The notes: generated by a model not told the origin, from the sequence alone. Numbered from the stretch's first letter, positions 45,260 to 53,667 are shown. The stretch is 64,000 nt of DNA from Acidobacteriota bacterium (GCA_003224235.1 QHYU01000144.1:1-64000), one strand, 5' to 3'. Program-made: numbers and translations.

Positions 45260-46213
45260 GTGAAGGTTCGCGTCTGCTTCCACGACCGCTGCTTTGATGG
45301 CGCCGCTTCGGCCGCCCTTTTTCTGCGTTTCTACCGCGAGCGGTTCGACCCGGCGGCGGAATTCCAGTTTACGGGTCTGACGCACCGCGCCACGCAGCCC
45401 TTTGAGGAAGGCCTGTTCGATGGGGACGAGAACGCGATCGTGGACTTCAAATACTCCAGCTCTCCGCGGGTGACCTGGTGGTTCGACCACCACCAGAGCG
45501 CGTTTCTTACTCCTGCCGATGCCGAGCACTTCCGCCAGGACCGCGGTGGCCGCAAGTTCTACAACCCTGACTACAAATCGTGCACCCTGTGGCTGGCGAC
45601 CGTAGCGCAGGAAAAGTTCGGCTTCGATCCGCGCCCGCTTGCCGAGTTGATTCACTGGGGCGACGTCATTGACGGAGCGCAATACCCCACGCCGGAGTCC
45701 GCCGTGAAACTCGTGGAACCTGCCACGCAACTCGCGCTGGTAATCGAAGCGGCACCCGAGCCTGGCTTGGCCACGCGGCTGATTCCGGATCTGGCCGCGC
45801 GGCCGCTCGCGGAGATTGTGAACTTGCCGGCGGTGGTGAAGCACCTCGGGCCCCTGCTCGAACGCCATGAGCGTTCTATTGACGTGATGCGCCAGCGCTC
45901 CGACGCCCGCCAAGGCGTCGTCTTCTTCGACGTCAGCGACCGGGACCTCGAGGGTTACAACAAGTTCATCCCCTATCTGCTTCATCCCGATTGCCGCTAT
46001 TCGGTCGGCGTGAGTGCCTCACCCACCCGCGCCAAAGTTTCCATCGGCTCGAATCCCTGGAACCCCGCCGCGGAGGAAAAAAACCTGGCCACGCTGGCCG
46101 AGCAGTACGGAGGCGGGGGCCATCCGCGAGTCGCGGCCATCTCCTTTGAGCCCACCGACCTCGAGCGCGCCCGCCAGGTGGCCCGAGAAATCGCCGCCAA
46201 GTTGCGCGGTTAA
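45260..46213 (+). CDS. DHH-family phosphoesterase
   Basis: A 317-residue cytoplasmic protein of the DHH/DHHA1 superfamily, which includes RecJ, NrnA-type oligoribonucleases and c-di-NMP phosphodiesterases. Metal-binding motifs are visible: VCFHDRCFDGAASAALF (the first Asp motif), IVDFKYSS and WWFDHHQSAF, the DHH box. HWGDVIDGAQ supplies another Asp, and the C-terminal GGGGHPRVAA is the DHHA1 substrate loop. Nothing indicates the exact substrate; small nucleotides or oligoribonucleotides are likely. The start is GTG 45260 without a clear ribosome binding site. The product is close to the usual length of NrnA-like proteins. It stands alone. Confidence 0.9.
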   Translation: MKVRVCFHDRCFDGAASAALFLRFYRERFDPAAEFQFTGLTHRATQPFEEGLFDGDENAIVDFKYSSSPRVTWWFDHHQSAFLTPADAEHFRQDRGGRKFYNPDYKSCTLWLATVAQEKFGFDPRPLAELIHWGDVIDGAQYPTPESAVKLVEPATQLALVIEAAPEPGLATRLIPDLAARPLAEIVNLPAVVKHLGPLLERHERSIDVMRQRSDARQGVVFFDVSDRDLEGYNKFIPYLLHPDCRYSVGVSASPTRAKVSIGSNPWNPAAEEKNLATLAEQYGGGGHPRVAAISFEPTDLERARQVAREIAAKLRG

Positions 46214-46398
46214 CTGGCTCTTGCCTTTCGAGCCGCGGTCGTTCGAACCAAGTTAATTGAAAGTCGAAAGCTGAGAATGGGGCTTTCAAGATCGCAAGCT
46301 TGCGACTCAAGGGGAAAGTGCTCGCTGTCAGCAATAGCTGCAGTTTTCTATTTTAGTTTCTGGGCGTTTCTTGTTCATTCTGCGTTTCGTCTCTTCGA

Positions 46399-46428
46399 AT
46401 CCGTGTTCATCGGTGTTTATCTGTGGCT
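46399..46428. repeat. Dispersed GTTCATCTGTGG-type repeat
   Basis: CCGTGTTCATCGGTGTTTAT followed by CTGTGG. The same word family recurs near 59.8-60.6 kb and at 62.0 kb, always between genes. Here it overlaps the 3' end of the phosphatase gene region. Confidence 0.6.
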
Positions 46429-48152
46429 GCATCTCTTCGCCGCAAGAACTCCCGCGGCAGCAGATCAGCCAGGCGCACGGCAGCGGGCAGCGGCCGTGTG
46501 GCCATGGCAAAGCCGAGCGACGACGGCGCGTCGAGCGCGCCATGGGTGCCGGTGAAACGGGCGATGTGCTGGAAGATGCCTGCTCCATAGAAATAGCCTG
46601 GCTTCAGGCTGACCAGAATGTTCGCGCGGTTTTGCACATGGTTGGTGGCCCAATCTCGTATGCGCGCCGCAGCATCCGGGTAGCGCCCCGCCCAGGTTGC
46701 AGCAAACAAGTCCGCATCGGCGGCTGGGCCAGCCGCACCCTGGCATTCTGCCGGGAGGTCGCCAGCCGAACGACTTGGGGCAGTGTTGGCGCCTAGCTGG
46801 CCCATGGCACGAAGTTGAGCAAAGATGGGAAGCAGCTCGAGCGGATCGCCCCCGCTCGCGTCGTACCAGAATCGGCTGCCATCCGCGCTCCAAGCGATAT
46901 GTGCGGGGCCGCTTGCGCTCAAGATGGTGGCGCCGCCCTTCGCCAGGACAGCCATACTTGCCTGTCCTATTGACAAGTGTGCGCCCGGCCCGACAAGCGC
47001 TATTGTTGGTTCTGCCGTGTCCTGCTTTGAAGGCCGGACCGGCAAGAATGCCTGTCCCGCTGTCCCTTCCGCGGAATCGCGAAATACCAGCAGATCCACG
47101 CCTTCGAGCGCTGCTAGGTCACGCGCGAGTGACGCAGTGGCGTCTTCCTGGCAATAGACTGCGATGAAGCCGATCAGGCCATACGCAGGGACCGCAACAT
47201 CCCGAGATCCCTCCAAACGATTGCGAAGCCGCCAGCCTCGCTGTTGCAGGAATTTTTCGAGTGGTGCGGCACGGCTCACGGTTTGCGTATTGCCGTGATC
47301 GCTGAATACGAGGACTCCGAACTCGCCGCGAGCGTCGAGATAGAGTTCGCGGACCAGGTCTTCAAATTCAATCAGGAATGGTTCTACCTGCGGCGTGGTG
47401 AGCATGTGGAGCAACGAGTCGCTGGCGGAAATATGAGCGACGAACACAGGCTGGGAGCTTGCCAGGAACTGTTTTCGCAGTCGGCCGAGGTCGGCGCGAT
47501 ACGTCTTTCGCGGGAGAAGGTAAGGGAGGGCCTTGGCCCAGCCGGGGGGATCGTAGTCGAGCGCTGCAATGTAGGGAATGTGGGCTCCGGTCAGCGTAAC
47601 CCAGGCCCCGGCGCGGATTTCATTGCGGCTGCGGTCGAAGTAACGGTGCTCGTAGCCAGGCGGCGGCGCGACGTGCAGCACAGTGGTGAGCGCGGTCTCA
47701 CTATCCGATGGAAAGACGCTGACCACTGCCGAAGGGCGATAGAATTCCCGAAAATAGCCACGGTCCCAAAGGTTTTGCAGGACGCCGAGCGGCACACCGT
47801 CAAGGCAAATCACCAGCCAGCGCTTGGGCTCCCCACGCAGCCCGGGCCGCGCAAAGTTCCCGAGCGGAGTTTCGAATTCGTCCATCACGCCGACGCCATT
47901 AATGTCCCGCGCGTGCCAGGTTTCGGGAGGACTCGCGCGGCGTTCGATGACCCATTCGTGTGGCCCGCCAGCACCATCTGCCCCTTTCGGCCTCGCCGTT
48001 TGCAGCAGTGAGTAGTGCGTCGCAACCGGCTGGCCCCAAAAAGTGATCTGGAGCGGGACTGCAACGGCCACGATCAGCAGAATCCACCACCACAGCCGCC
48101 GACTGCGGCCGGTGGCTTGCCCTTGTGATGGGACGCCGGGCGACATCAGCAA
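46407..48152 (-). CDS. Alkaline-phosphatase-superfamily (phosphodiesterase/sulfatase-like) protein
   Basis: A 581-residue protein with one N-terminal membrane anchor (LWWWILLIVAVAVPLQITFW). The catalytic-type core reads WLVICLDGVPLGVLQNLWD (first metal Asp), VSVFPSDSETALTTVLHV (nucleophile Ser region), VFVAHISASDSLLHM and LVFSDHGNT (metal-binding Asp-His). This is the pattern of type I phosphodiesterase/nucleotide pyrophosphatase proteins of the alkaline-phosphatase superfamily. The usual Thr nucleophile is replaced by Ser in PSDSE, which is also used by some family members. The C-terminal 200 residues are less typical. Substrate unknown; probably an extracytoplasmic phosphoester or phospholipid. 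Its end overlaps a dispersed intergenic repeat at 46399-46428. Confidence 0.8.
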   Translation of the reverse strand: MLMSPGVPSQGQATGRSRRLWWWILLIVAVAVPLQITFWGQPVATHYSLLQTARPKGADGAGGPHEWVIERRASPPETWHARDINGVGVMDEFETPLGNFARPGLRGEPKRWLVICLDGVPLGVLQNLWDRGYFREFYRPSAVVSVFPSDSETALTTVLHVAPPPGYEHRYFDRSRNEIRAGAWVTLTGAHIPYIAALDYDPPGWAKALPYLLPRKTYRADLGRLRKQFLASSQPVFVAHISASDSLLHMLTTPQVEPFLIEFEDLVRELYLDARGEFGVLVFSDHGNTQTVSRAAPLEKFLQQRGWRLRNRLEGSRDVAVPAYGLIGFIAVYCQEDATASLARDLAALEGVDLLVFRDSAEGTAGQAFLPVRPSKQDTAEPTIALVGPGAHLSIGQASMAVLAKGGATILSASGPAHIAWSADGSRFWYDASGGDPLELLPIFAQLRAMGQLGANTAPSRSAGDLPAECQGAAGPAADADLFAATWAGRYPDAAARIRDWATNHVQNRANILVSLKPGYFYGAGIFQHIARFTGTHGALDAPSSLGFAMATRPLPAAVRLADLLPREFLRRRDAATDKHR

Positions 48153-48592
48153 TTACCTTTATTCTATGCCAGCGACGGTGCGAAGGCCGTGCGATTTTCG
48201 CGCCTCCGCGTTTGCCCCATCCCCGAGCCCGCCGCGGCGAGGGAGGAAGCTTTAGGCCAGAGGCTTCGTTCCGCCTAGCTTCGAATGACGGGGCAGCGAG
48301 CATTTCACGCTGCAGCCTGGTGCCCCGGAGGCTAAAGTCGAAGCGGCCTTGGCACTTCGGCAGCTAGATGCGGGCGGGATTCGGCCAGGCTGCGCGCACG
48401 CTCAGCTCAACAACTTCGTCAGGGGATACGACGTAAGTAGGCTGTCCCACGCGCAAACGCTGATTGACCGCAGTGCGCGCCCCTGCTATAAGTGCATGTT
48501 TACCCGCTTGTCTTCGGGCGCGCCGGTGGCTTGTTGTTTAGCTTGGGAGTATTGCCAGGGACGTTTGATCTTTGTTGCGCCCTTCCTTCTGT
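48153..48592. other. Intergenic region upstream of tRNA-Lys
   Basis: 440 bases without a supported gene; short open frames here have no domain features. The tRNA-Lys promoter and the phosphatase-gene promoter are expected here, but I could not assign boxes. Confidence 0.45.
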
Positions 48593-48668
<76 letters not shown>

Positions 48669-48805
48669 GATCTTTCAATCACTCGGAGCCAGCCTTCCAT
48701 CCAAGGCAGGCTGTTAAATCTCTTAGCTCATTCGTCGGGCCAGGTATAGACTGAGGGCAAATCCTGCTTCAATCTGTAGGCGAGTTCCTGGTTGGGTTGC
48801 GAAGG

Positions 48806-49414
48806 ATGGCAAAGACAGAGCCCTGCACCGTTCTGGGTTGCGAAAAGGCGGCCGCCGCTAGCCTGGACGGCGTCTCGTTCTGCCAAGAGCATTTCATCTC
48901 CACTTGTTATAAAGAAATCGATCGATACGCGCACTTGGTTCGAGAGGCGGGCTTTCGCCGGACAGCCGCGGAATCAATGCACCACTTTCTGACTGAGTGC
49001 ACCCGGCAAGCCACTGACCTTAGCCAGCACGCAGAGGAGCTGGACAACTTGGCGCGGGCTCGGCTGCTCGACATTTTGCTCAGCGCCGCCGACCTGAGCC
49101 GGCATCTGCGGCGCAGCCCGCGAAAAGTGGCGACCCTGCTGCTTCGGTTGCACTGCGAAAAGCCTGGGCGCGCCTGGGAAGAGGAGACGAAAACGCGAGT
49201 GCTGAGCCGCCACGGCGCTTTGTTGGAGTGTCAGCACCCAGCGCAAAGTGGAGATGCACTCCTGGTGTTGCGGCTAGACAGCGGAAGGCAAGCGCTGGCC
49301 CGCGTGGTGTGGTGTCACCAGAAAGAGGAAGGGCGACGAGAAATTGGCATCGAGTTCCTGGACTGCGACAACTTTTGGGAATTGGATTGGAGTGTCGTGG
49401 AGACCACCGTATGA
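48806..49414 (+). CDS. Zinc-finger plus PilZ-like protein
   Basis: A 202-residue soluble protein. The N-terminus has CTVLGCEKAA and SFCQEHF, a C-x4-C...C-x2-H set that should bind zinc. A helical middle follows (FLTECTRQATDLSQHAEELD, LARARLLDILLSAADL). The C-terminal part from about 110 looks like a PilZ domain: RRSPRKVATLLLRLHCEKPG, then GALLECQHPAQSGDALLVLR, then ARVVWCHQKEEGRREIGIEF. The canonical D/NxSxxG is not clear, so c-di-GMP binding is uncertain. ATG 48806 follows GCGAAGG. It stands alone after tRNA-Lys. Role unknown, probably regulatory. Confidence 0.75.
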   Translation: MAKTEPCTVLGCEKAAAASLDGVSFCQEHFISTCYKEIDRYAHLVREAGFRRTAAESMHHFLTECTRQATDLSQHAEELDNLARARLLDILLSAADLSRHLRRSPRKVATLLLRLHCEKPGRAWEEETKTRVLSRHGALLECQHPAQSGDALLVLRLDSGRQALARVVWCHQKEEGRREIGIEFLDCDNFWELDWSVVETTV

Positions 49415-49941
49415 CGGCCGACAGAGAGACTCGTTCGTTTCAGGAGCCACACTTAACAGGAGTCGTGGCAGGCGGCTCCACTTCCTGTGAGATGAGGGCC
49501 GCGGACCTGCCTCGTAATACTACGCAAGAAAGTTGCATCTTTTTTTCAACAAAATGCCAGATTCACCGGATTGTCTTGTCGGCCTCTTAGGTTCAACCTT
49601 GGGACAAAGGTCGCATCAGCAGGGCGGAATATAGGGGGGTAGTTTTCTCCGCCCTGCTCGTTCTTCTCGCCTCGCTGGTTGAAAGCCATCTCTAGTCCAG
49701 CAACGCATGGCCCATAAGCCTCGTAAGAGTCTCACCATGGTCTTGCCCCATACTCAGGTCCTCCTTTTCTCAAAAGCTTCCAAGCGTGGATGTGATACTG
49801 CTGCGCGGCAGGACGCCGCAGGTCGCACCTTGAAACGAGAGCGACGTGGGCGTATTATTTTCGCACTGTTCAAAGTCGAAATCGGAGATCTTCGATTTCG
49901 CAGGAACATTCCCAGCCCGGAAAACAAGCAAAGGAGGCCGC
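49415..49941. other. Intergenic region with a strong hairpin
   Basis: 527 bases without a supported gene. The main feature is the hairpin at 49618-49658. A long open frame from 49846 merely extends the ACT gene upstream without a start signal. Confidence 0.45.
49618..49658 (+). terminator. 11-bp perfect hairpin, terminator-like
   Basis: AGCAGGGCGGA (49618-49628) pairs perfectly with TCCGCCCTGCT (49648-49658) around a 19-base loop, followed by CGTTCTTCTCG. It lies about 200 bases past the zinc-finger/PilZ gene. A terminator is possible, but the distance and lack of a clean U-tract leave other structured-RNA roles open. Confidence 0.4.
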
Positions 49942-50352
49942 ATGCCCAAGTCCAAGGAATTCGCTATCCGGATGGAAGACCGGCCCGGCACTCTGGGAAA
50001 AGTCTGCCGAGCACTGGCCGACCGAGGAGTTAGTATACTGGCCTTCCAGTCGCTCCCGACTGGAGGAGAGAGTCTAGTTCGCTTGGTGGTAGACAACCCA
50101 ACGACGGCCAAAACGGTTCTGGATACCCAGCGCCTGAACTATACAGAGGCCGAAGTCGTTCAAGTGAAACTTGCTCACCGACCGGGCGAGTTGGCGCGCG
50201 CCGCTTCGCGACTCGGCGATGCCAACATCAACATCAACTATGCTTACTGCGGAGTCGAGGCAGGAACAAACGCGCCTCTGCTAATTTTTGGTGTCGCGGA
50301 GGTCGGCCGGGCGTTGACGATTTTGGAGCAAGTAGCTGCGGCAGGCACCTAG
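49942..50352 (+). CDS. Tandem ACT-domain protein
   Basis: A 136-residue protein made of two ACT domains. The first begins EFAIRMEDRPGTLGKVCRAL and the second VVQVKLAHRPGELARAASRL, each with the Pro-Gly turn expected of an ACT ligand loop. ACT domains bind amino acids and regulate metabolism; free-standing double-ACT proteins are often of unknown target. AAAGGAGG lies five bases before ATG 49942. It is followed by a short GC-rich hairpin and then by the UGA-containing thioredoxin-like gene. The 95-base gap with a hairpin argues against simple read-through. Confidence 0.88.
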   Translation: MPKSKEFAIRMEDRPGTLGKVCRALADRGVSILAFQSLPTGGESLVRLVVDNPTTAKTVLDTQRLNYTEAEVVQVKLAHRPGELARAASRLGDANININYAYCGVEAGTNAPLLIFGVAEVGRALTILEQVAAAGT

Positions 50353-50390
50353 AGCTTGCATGCCGGTTGTCGACCTGAAAAGTACCGACA

Positions 50391-50415
50391 GGGCGCCCCG
50401 AAGCAAGGGGCGCCC
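50391..50415. terminator. 9-bp GC-rich hairpin between ACT and thioredoxin-like genes
   Basis: GGGCGCCCC (50391-50399) pairs with GGGGCGCCC (50407-50415) over a seven-base loop. There is no T-run, so it may be an attenuator or a mobile hairpin repeat instead of a classic terminator. Confidence 0.45.
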
Positions 50416-50447
50416 CTACCCCGAAGTTCTGCTGAAGGAGGAATGCC

Positions 50448-51038
50448 ATGGCGGTTCAATGGATGAAAGACGTAGAAGCGGCGCTCAGTGAGGCGCAAAC
50501 CAAGCGACGGCCGTTGCTACTCGACTTCACCGCAGCGCCGATGTGAGGGGGATGCGCTCGGCTGGATGCCGAGGTCTATCCTGCTGAACAGGTAGCGACC
50601 TACATCACGCAAAATTTTCTACCGGTAAAAATCCACGTTAAGGAACAGCCCGCCGTTTTTGAGCGGTTTGGGGTGCAGTGGACGCCCACGCTACTCATTC
50701 TTGACCCTGAGGGGACCCAACGCCATCGCTTCGAGGGATACTTGCCGGCGGATGAATTCCTGGCGCAGTTGCATATCGGCCTGGCCCATGCCGCCTTTAG
50801 CCGCAAGCAGTGGGAGGAGGCCGAGCGGCGCTACCGCCAGGTCGTCGAGCAATTTCCAACGACCGAGGCAGCGCCTGAAGCCCTCTACTGGTCTGGCGTG
50901 GCCAAGTATAAGGCCAGTGGCAACCCCGTGGCGCTGGGCGAAACGGCGCAGCGTTTCAAACAGAGTTATACGGAGAGCGCCTGGGCGAAGAAGGCCTCGG
51001 TCTGGGCAACTGACCGAGCTGCTGGCCGACCTGCGTGA
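50448..51038 (+). CDS. Thioredoxin-like selenoprotein candidate (UxxC, in-frame UGA)
   Basis: The reading frame starts at ATG 50448 with AAGGAGG seven bases upstream and continues to TAG-type stop at 51038 if TGA 50544-50546 is read through, giving 196 residues. Before the TGA: LLLDFTAAPM. After it: GGCARLDAEVYP, then NFLPVKIHVKEQPAVFERFG and VQWTPTLLILDPEG. This is a thioredoxin fold with the redox motif as U-G-G-C (residues 33-36) and the cis-Pro in WTPT (Pro80). The C-terminal part, from about residue 103, has a TPR-like pair (FSRKQWEEAERRYRQVVEQF). The TGA sits exactly at the first redox Cys, and a hairpin with bSECIS geometry follows. It lies between ACT and STAS genes. A nonsense pseudogene is the alternative, but the rest is intact. 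Confidence 0.8.
50550..50581 (+). promoter_or_regulatory. bSECIS-like hairpin after the in-frame UGA
   Basis: CTCGGC (50557-50562) pairs perfectly with GCCGAG (50568-50573) around loop TGGAT, with G at loop position 2. A lower stem GGAT (50550-50553) pairs with ATCC (50578-50581). The apical loop begins 16 bases after the UGA, within the range known for bacterial SECIS elements. It would recruit SelB for selenocysteine insertion. Confidence 0.7.
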
Positions 51039-51217
51039 CAATAGCAAATTGCCACTGAACTCCCGAACCAGGGCGGCCTGACCATCTTGATGGCGCGCGA
51101 ATTGCGTGGCGGGCGTTTCGCTTGGTAAGCTCGGGCTTGCAAATTAATCGGAACCGGACTAGCTTCGTGCTATCCGGCCCCTGACTTCTCGGAGCGGGGT
51201 TGGCGCAGGAGGTTCGC

Positions 51218-51592
51218 ATGGCGCTACTAACTACTATCCGCAGGATGAACGGAGTCGCCGTCGTTTATTGCGGCGGCAGGCTCGTCCTCGGCGAGGAGTC
51301 AAAATCTTTGCGTCTTTTGGTTAAAGATTTGTTGAACAAATCCCCCCAAATCGTACTCGACCTTGGAGATGTCACTCACATGGATAGCGGGGGCCTAGGA
51401 GCTTTGGTGGCCCTCTACACTTCGGCTCGGGCCGCTGGCGGAGACATCAAGCTTGCGAACCTAAATGCTCGTCTGAGCGATCTGCTTCAGATCACCAGGT
51501 TGGCCACGGTCTTCGAGATCTTTGACAGGGCCGAGGACGCTGCTGCAGCGTTTAAGAAGAAAGAAATCGGGCGCAGCGCCACTGCGGAGTAG
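51218..51592 (+). CDS. STAS-domain anti-sigma-factor antagonist
   Basis: A 124-residue SpoIIAA/RsbV-like protein. The beta strand VAVVYCGGRLVLGEESKSLR leads to KSPQIVLDLGDVTHMDSGGL, which carries the phosphorylatable Ser in the conserved D-S-x-G motif. The helices LGALVALYTSARAAGG and ITRLATVFEIFDRAEDA complete the fold. It would bind an anti-sigma kinase when unphosphorylated. GGAGG lies five bases before ATG 51218, which is better than the GTG/TTG at 51200. No anti-sigma kinase or sigma factor is adjacent, so its partners are elsewhere. It is separated from the thioredoxin-like gene by 180 bases. Confidence 0.9.
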   Translation: MALLTTIRRMNGVAVVYCGGRLVLGEESKSLRLLVKDLLNKSPQIVLDLGDVTHMDSGGLGALVALYTSARAAGGDIKLANLNARLSDLLQITRLATVFEIFDRAEDAAAAFKKKEIGRSATAE

Positions 51593-51670
51593 TCGGTGTC
51601 GCGTTCGCCCCATCAGAGAGCTCACTGCTGAGAGAATCCCCGGACTAGGCGCCTGATTGGAGTTGCAACC

Positions 51671-52795
51671 TTATTTGGAGATGCGGTGGAGGATGCGGTG
51701 GAGGAAGCCGGTTTCGGCGCTTCGCTGTTCGCCTTGCGCCGCGTCGATCTGCCGCAACCGTTCGCGCGCCTGGGCGTTTTCCGGGTCGAGTTCGATCACT
51801 GTTTGATAATGCGGCCGCGCACGCCAGGGTAGGCCCATCTCTTCGAGCAGCTTGGCGAACTGGAAATGCGCGAAAGTGTTCAGGGAATCGAGCTCGATGG
51901 CTCGGTGAAAATGTTCGGCTGCTTCGCGGCGGTACTGTGGCACCGCCGCCAAGCTGCGCCCCAGCAGCGCCTGATATTTTGATGAGTCCGGCTCGATCTC
52001 GACCGCCTTGCGCAGCCAGACGATCGAACCGACAAAGTTTTCCGCCCGCAGACACTCTTTCGCTCTTTGCAGGCATTCCTCGGCGTTCTTCTGCTCCTCG
52101 GATTTATTCTGGCCCAGCGTGAAGGCGCCGGACTCGGCCAATTGCCGGTCATAGTTCTGCCTCGATTTCTCGTGGGTCAGTGTGCGATAAGCCAGCGCAA
52201 GGGCGTCCATGAGCCGGTGTAACGACCCGGCCCACTCTAGATGGTCCATGTGACGGTCGGGGTGAAATTTCCGGGCCAGCGCATAGAAATTGTGTTTAAT
52301 CTGCGCCGGCGTTGCTAGCGCGGTGACGCCGAGCAACTGGTAATGCGTGCCGGCTTCGGTTACTGCAAGTAACTCCTGCAACTCCCGCTCGAACGCGGAC
52401 GGATCGAAAGCGGCCCGCAATTCAAACTGCTGCCAGTCCTCGGGCGGACTCGCGATTCCCCAGACATTGCCGGGAACCTCAAACTCCACGCCCACCTGGA
52501 AGAGCCCCTGCAGCCTCCGCGATCGCTGGATCCAGGCCACGCGGGCCCGCAACTGGTGCCGTTCCACGCTGGCCTGCGTGCTGGGAATCTCCAGAGTGAG
52601 CCAGGCATTCTGTTCGACGCGGTGCCGGGAGAAATACCGGCAGCCGTGGCAGTTTAGAGAGAGGGTCGCAGTCTGTTCTCGAACTGCGTGGCCGGCCGCG
52701 TCGCGGCCTGCGACGGTCAGGGGAACCGCTTGCAGGAGGCGAGTGCTGCGCCGCTTGCGCGCGTAAGACTCGCCAGGAACTCCCGTTTCGGCCAC
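51671..52795 (-). CDS. PilZ - DnaJ - TPR fusion protein
   Basis: A 374-residue protein with an unusual domain order. Residues 10-110 resemble a PilZ domain (RRSTRLLQAVPLTVAG, with LSLNCHGCRYFS replacing the D/NxSxxG motif, then VAWIQRSRRLQGLFQVGVEF). Residues 150-215 are a J-domain (HYQLLGVTALATPAQIK, then LARKFHPDRHMD) with the HPD tripeptide at 178-180 that activates DnaK. Residues 232-345 are TPR repeats (AVEIEPDSSKYQALLGRSLA, AIELDSLNTFAHFQFAKLLE). The order suggests a c-di-GMP-linked or degenerate-PilZ adaptor that recruits Hsp70 to clients held by the TPRs; that is an inference. The ATG at 52795 lacks an obvious strong ribosome binding site. The gene converges with the STAS gene. Confidence 0.88.
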   Translation of the reverse strand: MAETGVPGESYARKRRSTRLLQAVPLTVAGRDAAGHAVREQTATLSLNCHGCRYFSRHRVEQNAWLTLEIPSTQASVERHQLRARVAWIQRSRRLQGLFQVGVEFEVPGNVWGIASPPEDWQQFELRAAFDPSAFERELQELLAVTEAGTHYQLLGVTALATPAQIKHNFYALARKFHPDRHMDHLEWAGSLHRLMDALALAYRTLTHEKSRQNYDRQLAESGAFTLGQNKSEEQKNAEECLQRAKECLRAENFVGSIVWLRKAVEIEPDSSKYQALLGRSLAAVPQYRREAAEHFHRAIELDSLNTFAHFQFAKLLEEMGLPWRARPHYQTVIELDPENAQARERLRQIDAAQGEQRSAETGFLHRILHRISK

Positions 52796-53196
52796 AGGGT
52801 CCTCACGGTTACCCTTTCAGCTTACAAGAGCTTCTTGCGGCTCCGTCCAGGGTCGTCGGGCACCCATTCGAAACAGTTACGGTGCGCCTCCGCGGCAAGG
52901 CATCAAGGCAGCACGGTCGGGCGCCAGGCGCGCCAGGCCGCGGCTTAGCCACACGGCGAGGAAACCAAAGAACATAATTGTACGAAATGCCTGCGTGAAT
53001 TGGGTCCCCGCAGCCCCGGTCAGTGTCTGTGGAAAAAATCCATCCATTGCTATCGCAATTTCGTAGTAGACTACGGCAGCTTTTTCAGGGGAAACCCAGC
53101 CCACCAGGGACTGTCTATGGCCGGGGACTTGGCGTGGGAGCGTCAAACTTTCAAGCGCTCGCACTGCAGGTAGTGGTGCGAGCAGAGGAGACAGCG
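52796..53196. other. Intergenic region between the PilZ-DnaJ-TPR gene and the truncated haemoglobin
   Basis: 400 bases. It contains a possible leftward 56-codon frame with one hydrophobic helix (52877-53047), but no ribosome binding site, so I do not call it. Both divergent promoters should lie here. Confidence 0.4.
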
Positions 53197-53667
53197 ATGC
53201 GGAAATGGCTTCGAGCGATACCCGTGGCGGCACTGGTGTTTTCGCTAGTGTTTGCCGCGGCGCAGGCGACGGTGGCGGCCCCGCAGAGGAAAACTACGAA
53301 GGCCGAGAAGAAGACACTCTATGATCGGTTGGGCAAGAAGGATGGCATCACGTCAGTGGTGAATGACTTCGTGTCCAACGTGGGAGCCGATCAGCGGATC
53401 AACAAGTTTTTCGCGAAGACCGACCTCGACAAGTTGAAGATGCACCTCGTCAACCAGATCTGCGAAGCCTCGGGCGGGCCGTGCAAGTACACGGGCCGGT
53501 CGATGAAGGAAGCGCACGAGGGTATGGGCGTTACCGGATCCGACTTCAACGCTCTGGTGGAAGACCTGGTCAAGTCGCTCAACAAGTTCAACGTAGGCAA
53601 AACCGAGCAGGACGAACTGTTGGGCGTTTTGGGCCCGATGAAGGGCGACATCGTCGAAAAGCCGTAA
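53197..53667 (+). CDS. Exported group 1 truncated haemoglobin
   Basis: A 156-residue protein. The first 31 residues form a signal peptide (AIPVAALVFSLVFAAAQATV), unusual for a truncated haemoglobin. The globin part begins KTLYDRLGKKDGITSVVNDF and runs through RINKFFAKTDLDKLKMHLVN. The proximal haem His is likely in SMKEAHEGMGVTGSDF, followed by VEDLVKSLNKFNVG. Group 1 truncated haemoglobins bind oxygen, NO or electron donors; a periplasmic copy may protect against NO or assist electron transfer. GGAGACAGCG before ATG 53197 supports the start. The downstream gene is a membrane cupredoxin, so a shared periplasmic redox role is plausible. Confidence 0.92.
   Translation: MRKWLRAIPVAALVFSLVFAAAQATVAAPQRKTTKAEKKTLYDRLGKKDGITSVVNDFVSNVGADQRINKFFAKTDLDKLKMHLVNQICEASGGPCKYTGRSMKEAHEGMGVTGSDFNALVEDLVKSLNKFNVGKTEQDELLGVLGPMKGDIVEKP

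Noticed and set aside
52877..53047. Small 56-codon leftward frame with one hydrophobic helix
   Set aside because: No ribosome binding site, and it lies in the presumed promoter region of the haemoglobin gene.
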